The notes under the pieces: generated by a model
Database searches by the model: none
What the model was told of the DNA's origin: nothing
Seen by the model: only the letters and a program-made list of their open reading frames with translations
Shown here: positions 1 through 7,219 of the stretch, one piece after another
How positions within the stretch are numbered: position 1 is the stretch's first letter
How the letters are laid out: each line of letters starts with the position of its first letter
Program-made: the position numbers and the translations under genes
Assembly: GCA_964472305.1 (NCBI GenBank)
Contig: CAYYJR010000001.1
Span: 62,001-126,000 of the forward strand
Length of the DNA stretch: 64,000 nt
DNA from: CAYYJR01 sp964472305
GTDB lineage: Bacteria; Armatimonadota; Hebobacteria; CAIYQO01
Direction of reading: 5' to 3'

Positions 1-845
1 GCCACATGGCGCTGCCGCAGCTCATTCCAATCCCGCGCACAGGCAGCCGCAATAACCTCGGCGGTGAGCGTCTCCGGCTGGCCGCCCCAATAGTCGGTGG
101 CGGCAGTGACGAGCACGACAGCGCTTTCGGCATCGTGCAGTGTCACGATGTCGCCCTGAGCCGTCACAGAGCCGCCGCTGGCGGCGACTTTCAGCCGCGC
201 GGCATAGCGCATGCCCTTGCCTCCCTGGCCGTTGGAGAGAACGCCGTCCAGCAGCAGGCCATCCTCGCCCTCGGCGCGGGTGCGGCCACGCTCCTGGCGG
301 CTCAGGCGGAGGCGCAGGTTGAGCCGGGCGCCCTTTTCCGCCTGGAGGCGGAGCGCGATGACGCGATCGGGGAAGCTGGCAAAGAGCTCCTGACGAAATG
401 TCGCGCCGTCGATGCCGTAGGTCAGTTCTGCGGTGGCCATCTGCAGATCAAGGCTGCGGCGATAATCCGAACAGGTCTCCACTTCCCTCCCGGGCCATTC
501 GATGGTGAGATCACCGAGGATCTGGTAACAGCCGAAGGGAACCTTCCCTCCTCCGCCCACCTCCGTGCCCGAACCTTCGCCGGCACAGATGAAGTGCTTG
601 CTCAGAAGCGCCTGGGCCTCGGTGTTGCGATGGTTGAAAAGGAGTTCGCGGATCTTCGGCAGCACCTTCCACGCATCGGGGCGGTCGGCCTGGTGGGGTG
701 AGCCGGACCAAAGGGTCTGCTCATTCAGGACGATCCTGTCCCGCACGGTGCCGCCGTACCACAGCGCCCCCATACGCCCGTTGCCGAGCGGCAGGGCCTC
801 CTCAAAGCGGTTGGCCGGCCGGTCGAACCAGATGGTCTGCATCAT
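1..845 (-). CDS. GH95 alpha-L-fucosidase, N-terminal part (runs off left edge)
   Basis: Only the first 281 codons are inside the window; the frame is open to position 1. The start reads MMQTIWFDRPANRF, followed by EALPLGNGRMGALWYGG and an LNEQTLWSG motif, which is the characteristic N-terminal domain of glycoside hydrolase family 95 (1,2-alpha-L-fucosidase or alpha-L-galactosidase). The catalytic (alpha/alpha)6 barrel would lie beyond the edge. The start at 845 follows a GGGGGAGGG ribosome site, and the ATG overlaps the TGA of the upstream stub as ATGA, so translation is probably coupled. A second ATG directly follows at 842. It is the last visible gene of the minus-strand sugar operon. No signal peptide is visible, so the enzyme looks cytoplasmic and would act on imported oligosaccharides. 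Confidence 0.88.
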   Translation of the reverse strand, partial: MMQTIWFDRPANRFEEALPLGNGRMGALWYGGTVRDRIVLNEQTLWSGSPHQADRPDAWKVLPKIRELLFNHRNTEAQALLSKHFICAGEGSGTEVGGGGKVPFGCYQILGDLTIEWPGREVETCSDYRRSLDLQMATAELTYGIDGATFRQELFASFPDRVIALRLQAEKGARLNLRLRLSRQERGRTRAEGEDGLLLDGVLSNGQGGKGMRYAARLKVAASGGSVTAQGDIVTLHDAESAVVLVTAATDYWGGQPETLTAEVIAAACARDWNELRQRHV

Positions 846-1117
846 CGTAACCCTCCCCCGTGAACAGGCGTGCCCAGACGCGCGGCGGGGAAAGCGTGGT
901 ACTCCGTCTCCACGCAGCGGAGCTCGAACCCGGTCGCGGAATCGCCGAACACCACCGCATGCCCAGTCCGGTTCGCATCCAGGGTGTGCGTCTCATCCCG
1001 GCGCGAACAGACGTCGAGCAACGCAGCCGAGGATTGCCCGCCGCAACGGAAGGAGAACGGCAGGTCGGCTGCATCCCCCAACAGTAGATGTTTCTGCACC
1101 CAAGCGTGTGCCTGCAT
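842..1117 (-). pseudogene. N-terminal stub of a second GH36-type alpha-galactosidase (91 aa)
   Basis: The 91-residue frame contains LPFSFRCGGQSSAALLDV, DETHTLDANRT and GFELRCVETEYHAFPA. From memory these match the N-terminal beta-sandwich of a GH36 alpha-galactosidase subgroup of about 650-750 residues. Family similarity stops after HAFPA; the last residues (ARLGTPVHGGGLR) read into the leader of the next gene. The start at 1117 has a GAAAGG ribosome site; an in-frame ATG also exists at 1165. The TGA overlaps the GH95 ATG as ATGA. It therefore looks like a gene whose body was deleted while start, ribosome site and coupling to the downstream gene remain. It differs in sequence from the intact GH36 enzyme at 2017-4161, so it is not a piece of that gene. 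Confidence 0.65.
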
Positions 1118-1171
1118 AGAGTTACCTTTCACCGGTTTTTGGATATGGCATGGCGTTCCAGTCACTTCACG

Positions 1172-1975
1172 CTACAGTTCCATGTGTCCGGCCAGCCGGA
1201 AAGTGCAGCCGTGCGGCAGGTACTCGGCCCGGAGCCCCGGCAGATGTTCGTTGATGTAGCGGGTCAGCGTCACCATCCCCGCTTCCTCGGAGGTTCCGTG
1301 GTTCACCCGGATCACGGGGTGGCCGATGTCCTCGGCACCCTGGATCCCCGACCAGTAGCAGGAGCCGTCGTCGCTGAGGATCGAGCAGTCGCAGCCCATC
1401 TGCAGATAATAGGGAATCTCGCAGCCGCAGCCGGTGCCGGATCCGATCCGCGACACCATCTGGTCTGGGTTGCCGACGACCTGCACCTGCGGTTCGCCAA
1501 TCGCAGCGCAACGCGCGGCAATCTGCTGCGCAAACTGTCCGAAGGGCACGGGCTCGATGTCGTAGCGATGCAGGTAGTTGTTCATGCCGATCGCCACCGG
1601 CCGCTCCCCTAATCCCAGAAAGCGCGCCCAGGCCCAGGGAATGCCCATCTCGGGCCACCGGTCCCAGCAGTCGTGGTTGCGGATGATCGTGATCCCATGC
1701 GCCCGGATATACGCCGCCTTTTCCCAGCCGAAGCCATCATCTGTCTCCGGCGGCACATCGTGGTTGATGTGCCAGAACGTCGGTTCATGGCAGATCAGCA
1801 GGCGATAGCCACGGGCCACTACCTGGCGCAAGGCCTTCATGCTCGGCATCCAGGTCACCAGGCAGCGGTCAAAGTCTTCCTCCGGATCACCCATGATGAG
1901 CCGGTCGGCCGTCTTCCCGGGAGTGACCCAGGCTGAGCGGGAAATAAAGTGTTCCAGAATGTCACGGGGCTTCAT
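1172..1975 (-). CDS. Nif3-like dinuclear-metal family protein
   Basis: This 267-residue protein opens with MKPRDILEHFISR, then DRLIMGDPEEDFDRCLVTW and GYRLLICHEPTFW. These align with the Nif3/YbgI fold (GLLVGDP, VLVALD, and the metal-binding THHP loop). The canonical double His is H-E here (CHEP). Near the C-terminus, RVNHGTSEEAGM resembles the DAGHYATE ligand motif, so a metal site may persist in altered form. The start at 1975 follows GGAGAGGAG. It lies 41 bases after the alpha-galactosidase and 54 bases before the GH36 stub, so it is co-transcribed with the sugar genes. The biochemical role of this divergent branch is unknown; GTP cyclohydrolase activity should not be assumed. Confidence 0.7.
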   Translation of the reverse strand: MKPRDILEHFISRSAWVTPGKTADRLIMGDPEEDFDRCLVTWMPSMKALRQVVARGYRLLICHEPTFWHINHDVPPETDDGFGWEKAAYIRAHGITIIRNHDCWDRWPEMGIPWAWARFLGLGERPVAIGMNNYLHRYDIEPVPFGQFAQQIAARCAAIGEPQVQVVGNPDQMVSRIGSGTGCGCEIPYYLQMGCDCSILSDDGSCYWSGIQGAEDIGHPVIRVNHGTSEEAGMVTLTRYINEHLPGLRAEYLPHGCTFRLAGHMEL

Positions 1976-2016
1976 CGTTTGCTCCTCTCCACGTGGTAAA
2001 CGGGGCTGTTCGACTG

Positions 2017-4161
2017 CTATTCCTTCCGTTCGTACATGACCAGTTCGCTGGTGAGCGCGCTGTCCAGCTCGATCGGCAAGCCCGCGAATGCCAGCTCGCG
2101 ACCCGACATACGGAAACGCTGCCCGCCATTGTCCAGCGTCACCTCGTAGTCGACCCCGGCGTCCACGCCGCGCAGGCGCAGCCGGTATTCCCCGGCGCCG
2201 TTGAGGAGCTTGAACACCCCGGCGTAGCCGCGGCTGCGGTCGGGACGGGCGTATTCCAGCACGCACCATTCGGTCGGCGTCAGGAGGCCGATGTCCGGCG
2301 TGTGGTGATGGACGACCGGATGCCCCGCCAGCACCGGGCGGCAGAAACCCTTGTGTAAGCCGACATAGCGCCGGACCTTGGCAAAATACTCCGTCGCGCG
2401 GTCGGCGCCTTGCGAGCCGAAGCCGACGAAGATCGGCACGGCGAAGAGCGCGACGCGCAGGTGCGTGTCGAGGTCGCCAACCTGGTGGGCGTGCTGGACA
2501 TGGTTGTGATAGTAGCAGAGCGACTCGGGCGGAATGAAGAGGGTCAGCGCGTTGATGCAGCGGATGCTGTAGGGCAGCACGCTCCAGTCGGACTGGCAGG
2601 CGTAGTGGAAGCGGGCGAGCATGCCCAGGTCGTTCCGGCCGCCGCCCGCCGCGCAGTTCTCCAGGCAGACATCCGGGCACTCCTTCAGGATGCGGTCATA
2701 AGCTCGGTGGACGGCTTCGGAGTGCCGCCAGATTTCCGCCTCGGCGTAGCCGTCGCGCACGGTCTGGCCGCCTTCGCCGGTCATGACGTTGTAATCGAGC
2801 TTGTAGAAGTCGAGGTTGAAGCCCTTGATGATATTGACGATCGAATCCTCGTAGTACGTCGCGGCAGCCGGATTGGCGAGGTCGAGCGTGTCGGCGCAGT
2901 CCCGCTTGTCGTCGGTCCGGAGCGTCCACTCCGGGTGCTCCTGGTACGCCCGGGTTTTTTTGCTCAGCGCCTCCGCCTCATGCCAGAGCCCGAAGAGCAT
3001 GTCCTTTCCATGGGTGTAGTCCCGCAGGCCCGTGATGCCGCCCGCCGGCAACCAGTCACCCTCGAACCAGTCGCCGCGGTGCTGCCACCAGTCGGAGAAG
3101 TCGTCCCCGTACCAGCCGGCATCGACCATGAAGGCCTCCACGCCCATCTCGGCGGTGATGTCGATCTCGCGCTTGATCCAGTCGCCCTTCTCCTCCACCA
3201 CGCGGCCGGCGATGGTATACATCTCCCGGCCCTGCGGGCGCGGCGGGATGACACTCGCGCGCATGTGCCGGTGCCACTGCGCGACAGCCGCATCGAAGGA
3301 CCCATGCATGGGGCCGAGATGGACCTCGGGGCTGATGACGGTCTCGCCAGGAGCGATCAGGCGTAGCGGCGCCGGGGCCAGCGGTCCGATGCGAAAGGAA
3401 AGCACGGAGTCGTAGCGGTAGGCGAACTCCGCAAAGAAGTTGCCGCCCCAGGCCAGCCCGAGGAAGAACAGTTCCCCGGTCACTTCGTTCCGCAGGATGT
3501 AATAGGGCGAGCCGAACGCGCGCCCGTGTTCCGTCCGCTCGATGCGGAAATGCTCCTTCGGCAAGGGCTGCCAGGTGAATCCCCCTTCCAGACCCCAAAC
3601 GTCGTCTGCCAGGTAACCGAGGGAGAACTTGGACCGGCCCTCGCGCTCCTCGAAGGCGGGGTTCCGGATCTTGTTGGAAAAAGGCTGGGGAGCGTCATCC
3701 GTGTTCCAGAGAACCCCGGACCAGGGCGAGACATGGCCGAGCGCGGCCGGCTGATCACCGGTGTTGGTGATCTCCAGATATCGCGCCAGCACCGGCGTGC
3801 CGTCGACCCGCGTGACCACCTTGACGGTGACCGGGCGCACCTGGTGCCGCAATTCCACCACGGCTTCTTCCGTCCCCGTGCGCTTCCCTTCGCGGCGGGA
3901 AGTTCCGACAAGGTTCCATCGGTTGTGCAGCGACTGCCCGTCGATCTCGAGTTCAAAGGCGTGGACCGGGCGCTTCAGGGAATCCAGCCCCGGCAGGCCG
4001 GGGAGGACATTCTCGCGGTGGACATGCCCGCTGGCCGACCAGTAGAGTCCGATCCAGCGACCATGCTCCAGCGCTTCCTCGCACACGGCGGTGTCCGAAA
4101 CGTAACGGGCGCCGGGGCGGGTGGAGGTGGGGAAACTGAGTTCGACTTTCATTGCGTTCAT
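2017..4161 (-). CDS. GH36 alpha-galactosidase (melibiase clan)
   Basis: The product is 714 residues, a normal length for GH36. An N-terminal beta-sandwich (about residues 1-300) is followed by the TIM barrel. The nucleophile is D456 in FYKLDYN and the acid/base is D525 in ACQSDWSV, preceded by the typical ENCAAGGGRNDLGML stretch. It would hydrolyse terminal alpha-galactosides, or related alpha-linked residues, from oligosaccharides. There is no signal peptide, so it is probably cytoplasmic. The start at 4161 (MNAMKVELS) is favoured over the ATG at 4152 because AAGGAGAG sits at ideal spacing and because the ATG overlaps the stop of the preceding stub as ATGA. Confidence 0.9.
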   Translation of the reverse strand: MNAMKVELSFPTSTRPGARYVSDTAVCEEALEHGRWIGLYWSASGHVHRENVLPGLPGLDSLKRPVHAFELEIDGQSLHNRWNLVGTSRREGKRTGTEEAVVELRHQVRPVTVKVVTRVDGTPVLARYLEITNTGDQPAALGHVSPWSGVLWNTDDAPQPFSNKIRNPAFEEREGRSKFSLGYLADDVWGLEGGFTWQPLPKEHFRIERTEHGRAFGSPYYILRNEVTGELFFLGLAWGGNFFAEFAYRYDSVLSFRIGPLAPAPLRLIAPGETVISPEVHLGPMHGSFDAAVAQWHRHMRASVIPPRPQGREMYTIAGRVVEEKGDWIKREIDITAEMGVEAFMVDAGWYGDDFSDWWQHRGDWFEGDWLPAGGITGLRDYTHGKDMLFGLWHEAEALSKKTRAYQEHPEWTLRTDDKRDCADTLDLANPAAATYYEDSIVNIIKGFNLDFYKLDYNVMTGEGGQTVRDGYAEAEIWRHSEAVHRAYDRILKECPDVCLENCAAGGGRNDLGMLARFHYACQSDWSVLPYSIRCINALTLFIPPESLCYYHNHVQHAHQVGDLDTHLRVALFAVPIFVGFGSQGADRATEYFAKVRRYVGLHKGFCRPVLAGHPVVHHHTPDIGLLTPTEWCVLEYARPDRSRGYAGVFKLLNGAGEYRLRLRGVDAGVDYEVTLDNGGQRFRMSGRELAFAGLPIELDSALTSELVMYERKE

Positions 4162-4280
4162 GCTCTCTCCTTGCGGTCAAATTTCTCCCCCGGATCGCCC
4201 ATGATTGTATCGAACGTTCGCACCCGTTTAATCCGGTCGGCGCGGGAGAGGAAGTGTTCCAGAATGTCTTTGGCCTTCAT
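4158..4280 (-). pseudogene. 40-aa N-terminal stub of a Nif3-like gene
   Basis: The frame begins MKAKDILEHFLSR, continues with TFDTIMGDPGEKFDR and ends at TGA after KERA. It matches the first 40 or so residues of the intact Nif3-like protein at 1172-1975 (MKPRDILEHFISR, then LIMGDPEEDFDR), and DNA similarity is visible. Both ends overlap neighbours by ATGA: its ATG with the UroD-like stop at 4277-4279, and its TGA with the alpha-galactosidase ATG at 4161. The tail carries the AAGGAGAG ribosome site of the next gene. It is either a deletion remnant or a leader peptide that keeps the operon translationally coupled. Confidence 0.6.
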
Positions 4281-5236
4281 GGGGCGATCCTTTTGCCTGC
4301 CGGTAATTCCCGCGCCACCTCGATCAGGGCCTCAATATTCCGCAACGGAACATCACCCTGGATGCACTGTGCCGGTGCAAAGATGTACCCGCCTCCCACA
4401 CCCATCAGGTCGCGCACCCTCCGGGACTCGGCGCGGACCTCGTCCGGGGTGCCATAGGGCAGCGTGCGCTGCGTGCTGAGCCCGCCCCAGAACGTCAGTT
4501 TTGCACCATACAGTCGCTTGAGTTCGGCAATGTCCATGCATTCCGGCTGGACCGGATTCAGCGCGTCCAACCCCATCTCGACCAGAGACGGCAGCAGCTT
4601 CGAGATACATCCGCAGGAATGGACCCAGACATCCTTGCCGTACGAATGGATCAGGTCGTACTCGCGCTGTTCGCCCGGGCGGATCAAGTCCTCCCATACG
4701 TCCGGGGCCATCAGCAAGTCACATTGTGAACCCCAGTCGCTGCCGAGGAGGACACCGTCGATCTCCGCCATGCCCAGGATTATCTCGAGCATGACCATGT
4801 TCCGATCGACGATTTCGGTGCACAACCGCTTGGCAAACGGATAGTCGCGCGCGATGTCGCACAGGAAGTTCTCGATGCCGCGCGAGAAATACGCCTTCTC
4901 GAAGTGGCTCCCATACACCATGGCCAGGAGATACTTGTCGGTCTGCTCGCGCAGGGTCTTCACCTTGCGCTCGAACTCGTCGAAGTTGCCGTAACCCTTT
5001 ATATTCGCGCGCGAGACCGGGGTCTCGAAATCCGTCCAGTCCGCGCCCAGCTCATGCCACCCCCACCAGGGCGGAAACACCTGCCGGACGTCGTTGCCGA
5101 ACCACTCTTCCACATCGGCCACGCCCTTGACCCGCCGGATCTCGTCCTCCGTCTCGCCGCAGGTCATGATGCAGTATGGAGTTCGCTCCGTATCCTTATG
5201 CGCCAGAGCAGCCTTGACCAATTCGCGTGATGTCAT
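4277..5236 (-). CDS. UroD/MtaA-superfamily methyltransferase-like protein
   Basis: This 319-residue protein has the uroporphyrinogen-decarboxylase fold signature but the Zn-ligand pattern of MtaA-type methylcobamide:thiol methyltransferases: H206-x-C208 in VWVHSCGCIS and C291 in APAQCIQGDVP. It is therefore unlikely to be the haem enzyme HemE. Its place between putative glycosidases suggests a role with modified sugars, but no corrinoid protein or coenzyme M gene is nearby and the substrate is unknown. An in-frame ATG lies at 5242, but GAGG is only two bases from it and eight bases from the ATG at 5236, so 5236 is preferred. The stop overlaps the downstream stub as ATGA. Confidence 0.75.
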   Translation of the reverse strand: MTSRELVKAALAHKDTERTPYCIMTCGETEDEIRRVKGVADVEEWFGNDVRQVFPPWWGWHELGADWTDFETPVSRANIKGYGNFDEFERKVKTLREQTDKYLLAMVYGSHFEKAYFSRGIENFLCDIARDYPFAKRLCTEIVDRNMVMLEIILGMAEIDGVLLGSDWGSQCDLLMAPDVWEDLIRPGEQREYDLIHSYGKDVWVHSCGCISKLLPSLVEMGLDALNPVQPECMDIAELKRLYGAKLTFWGGLSTQRTLPYGTPDEVRAESRRVRDLMGVGGGYIFAPAQCIQGDVPLRNIEALIEVARELPAGKRIAP

Positions 5237-5350
5237 AACCATATCCTCAAGTGTTGCCTAACCGTCAATATGCCAATATCGCCAATGGATGTCAGCTTCC
5301 CATTGGACATTCCTCGTTACCACCACTGCCCACCGCCCACCGCTCACCGC

Positions 5351-7111
5351 TCAGCCAGCCATAAGCCCCCGCTCGCCGAGCGACTTGATGACCTCCTTGT
5401 GCCATTCGCGCAGGCGGCGGCTGATGTGGTACTCGTCGTGCGGCTGCCGCTTGTCCCAGCGATCCGCAAGTTCCGCCAGCACGGGCAGTAGGTCGTTCAG
5501 CCGCTTCGGATCCGGGAAGCCGGGATTGGTCTTGTCGGTGCACATGTGGAAGTAGTGCACCTCGGCTTCTAGAACGACATGGGCTGCCCGCGCGAAGAAG
5601 GCGAAATCCTCGAACTTCTGCAGGATGAAGCGCTGCGCGTCGGCCTCGAGCTTCGCTACCGCCGGCCGGGCGCGGGCGAGCAGATCCTCCGCATCCGCCA
5701 GCGCCTGCCGCTTCTCCTCGACTAACGCCGCCGGCCCGACGGCCCGGTACGACGGGCCCATGGTCCCGGCGTGATACGGCACAAGGCGATAACTCGGCAT
5801 GCCCATCTTGAGCGGGTATGGGAATACCGTTCCAGCCTTGGCGGTCAGCACCTCGCCATGGCCCAGCCATCCCCAGACCAGATTGATGTCGGGCAGGATG
5901 GACTGGGCGGTGAACCACCCCTGCCCGGCATAATACACACGCGCCGCGACTCCTTCGACATCCAGGAAGACCTCCGCCAATTCCGGCAGATCCACGCCGA
6001 ACTCGTTCCGCAGGAACTCGCACAGCACGTCCCGCGGATTTATGTCCGGGTCCATCGCACGCCGGAAGAAAAACTCGGCGTTGAATCCTCCGAGCGTGTC
6101 GAAGCAGCAAAGCTCCAGGTCGGTCGGGAGCGGCTCCCCGTCCCGCACCCACGCGAGCTGGGGGTACAGTGCTCGCCGGCCCGGCAACACATTCGCGTGC
6201 GGACTCCACGAGTCGTGGATGGTGGCAATGCGGGCGTTGACGTAGGCGGCACCCAGAGCCCGCGCTTCCTCGAGATGCTGGGCGAGCTGCGACAGGTTGA
6301 CGCTCGGATAGAAGTTGCGCCCCCAGTACTCGGAATGGACGTCGAAATGCACCAGCAGCGGATTCGTCGACGATGCCCGGTACAGGTGCAGGTTGAACGG
6401 TGTGCACAGGTGGAAGTCGCCGATGGTGTCATCCGCGCTGACGAGTATATCCGGACGCTTGCGGGCCGCGGCGAGCAGCGCCTCGACGGCGCGCCGGTGG
6501 CCGCCGCCGACGTGCAGGTCCACCGACAGCTCCAGGTTATGCCGGACGCACTGCTCATGTACCGCGCCGACGATCCGGTCCAGGTACTCCTCCATCGGCA
6601 CCGTCTGATGCTGGAACTCGCTGACCACGACTTCTGACCCTTCCTCGATCCACAACTCGAGGCCGGTCAGGTTCGGCGCCAATTCCAGGAGTTCGTCCAC
6701 CTGGTCCTGCAGCAGTTCGTAAATCCGGGGGCTGCGCATATCCGGCTCACCGGCGGCATTGAACAGTCCCTCACCCGCCGCGCCCCACTGCGCCGCCGGC
6801 GGCATCATGATCGCATGGAAGCTAAACCAGAACCCGATTCCGGCTTCGCGGCACATCGCGGCGGCTTGCCGCAGGTTCTCGCGCATGACCTGGACGTGCT
6901 GCCTCTCCTCCGCCCCGAGCAATCCCGGGTATTTCGGGAACAGGAACGGTCGCCCGGCGTAACAACCGCGACCGACCGTCCAATGGACCAGTTGCGACAC
7001 GCCGTGCGCCCTGGCGAAATCCACCAGCCGTCGCCAGTGCGCCGGACTCCCGAAATCACTGGATAGTCCAATTTTCATGGGTTTCATTTGCGTCTCTCGT
7101 GTTGTTGTCAT
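5351..7111 (-). CDS. Barrel-like sugar-operon protein of unknown family, copy 1
   Basis: The product is 586 residues. I do not recognise the family. The sequence has barrel-like strands rich in acidic and aromatic residues (GLELWIEEGSEVVVSEF, then VDLHV, LVSADDT, LVHFDVHSEYWGRNFYPS and LELCCFDTLGGFNAEFF) and a helical C-terminus ending in REWHKEVIKSLGERG. That would fit a glycosidase-like TIM barrel, but no catalytic pair can be assigned. The start at 7111 (MTTTRETQMKPMKIGL) is chosen for the AAAGGA site six bases upstream. The paralog at 7220-8941 starts at the equivalent of the internal MKIGL (7078). No signal peptide is seen. Confidence 0.7.
   Translation of the reverse strand: MTTTRETQMKPMKIGLSSDFGSPAHWRRLVDFARAHGVSQLVHWTVGRGCYAGRPFLFPKYPGLLGAEERQHVQVMRENLRQAAAMCREAGIGFWFSFHAIMMPPAAQWGAAGEGLFNAAGEPDMRSPRIYELLQDQVDELLELAPNLTGLELWIEEGSEVVVSEFQHQTVPMEEYLDRIVGAVHEQCVRHNLELSVDLHVGGGHRRAVEALLAAARKRPDILVSADDTIGDFHLCTPFNLHLYRASSTNPLLVHFDVHSEYWGRNFYPSVNLSQLAQHLEEARALGAAYVNARIATIHDSWSPHANVLPGRRALYPQLAWVRDGEPLPTDLELCCFDTLGGFNAEFFFRRAMDPDINPRDVLCEFLRNEFGVDLPELAEVFLDVEGVAARVYYAGQGWFTAQSILPDINLVWGWLGHGEVLTAKAGTVFPYPLKMGMPSYRLVPYHAGTMGPSYRAVGPAALVEEKRQALADAEDLLARARPAVAKLEADAQRFILQKFEDFAFFARAAHVVLEAEVHYFHMCTDKTNPGFPDPKRLNDLLPVLAELADRWDKRQPHDEYHISRRLREWHKEVIKSLGERGLMAG
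5541..5760. repeat. Identical block shared by the tandem paralogs (220 bp; partner 7407-7626)
   Basis: Base-by-base comparison of this stretch with 7407-7626 shows no differences, while flanking sequence on both sides differs at many positions. The spacing between partners is 1866 bases. Confidence 0.9.
6543..7000. repeat. Identical block shared by the tandem paralogs (458 bp; partner 8406-8863)
   Basis: The stretch matches 8406-8863 without a mismatch, including synonymous positions. It ends at a G/A difference after GTTGCGACAC. The spacing is 1863 bases, three less than for the other block, which reflects a one-codon indel between them. Confidence 0.9.
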
Positions 7112-7219
7112 CGGCGTTCCTTTGTGGTCAGCCTTAGCGAGGTCCCCTTCTGCCCCAGCGCAAACATCGTCCCCCTGCGCCCGCATTGGTCGTGTTAATA
7201 GTGGCGCCATTTTCGCTAT

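Noticed and set aside
6..701. Plus-strand 231-codon frame at the left edge
   Set aside because: The minus strand here reads as the GH95 N-terminal domain, so the plus-strand frame is its shadow.
4277..5236. HemE (haem uroporphyrinogen decarboxylase)
   Set aside because: The HxC and distal Cys pattern is that of MtaA-type enzymes, and the neighbours are sugar genes, not haem genes.
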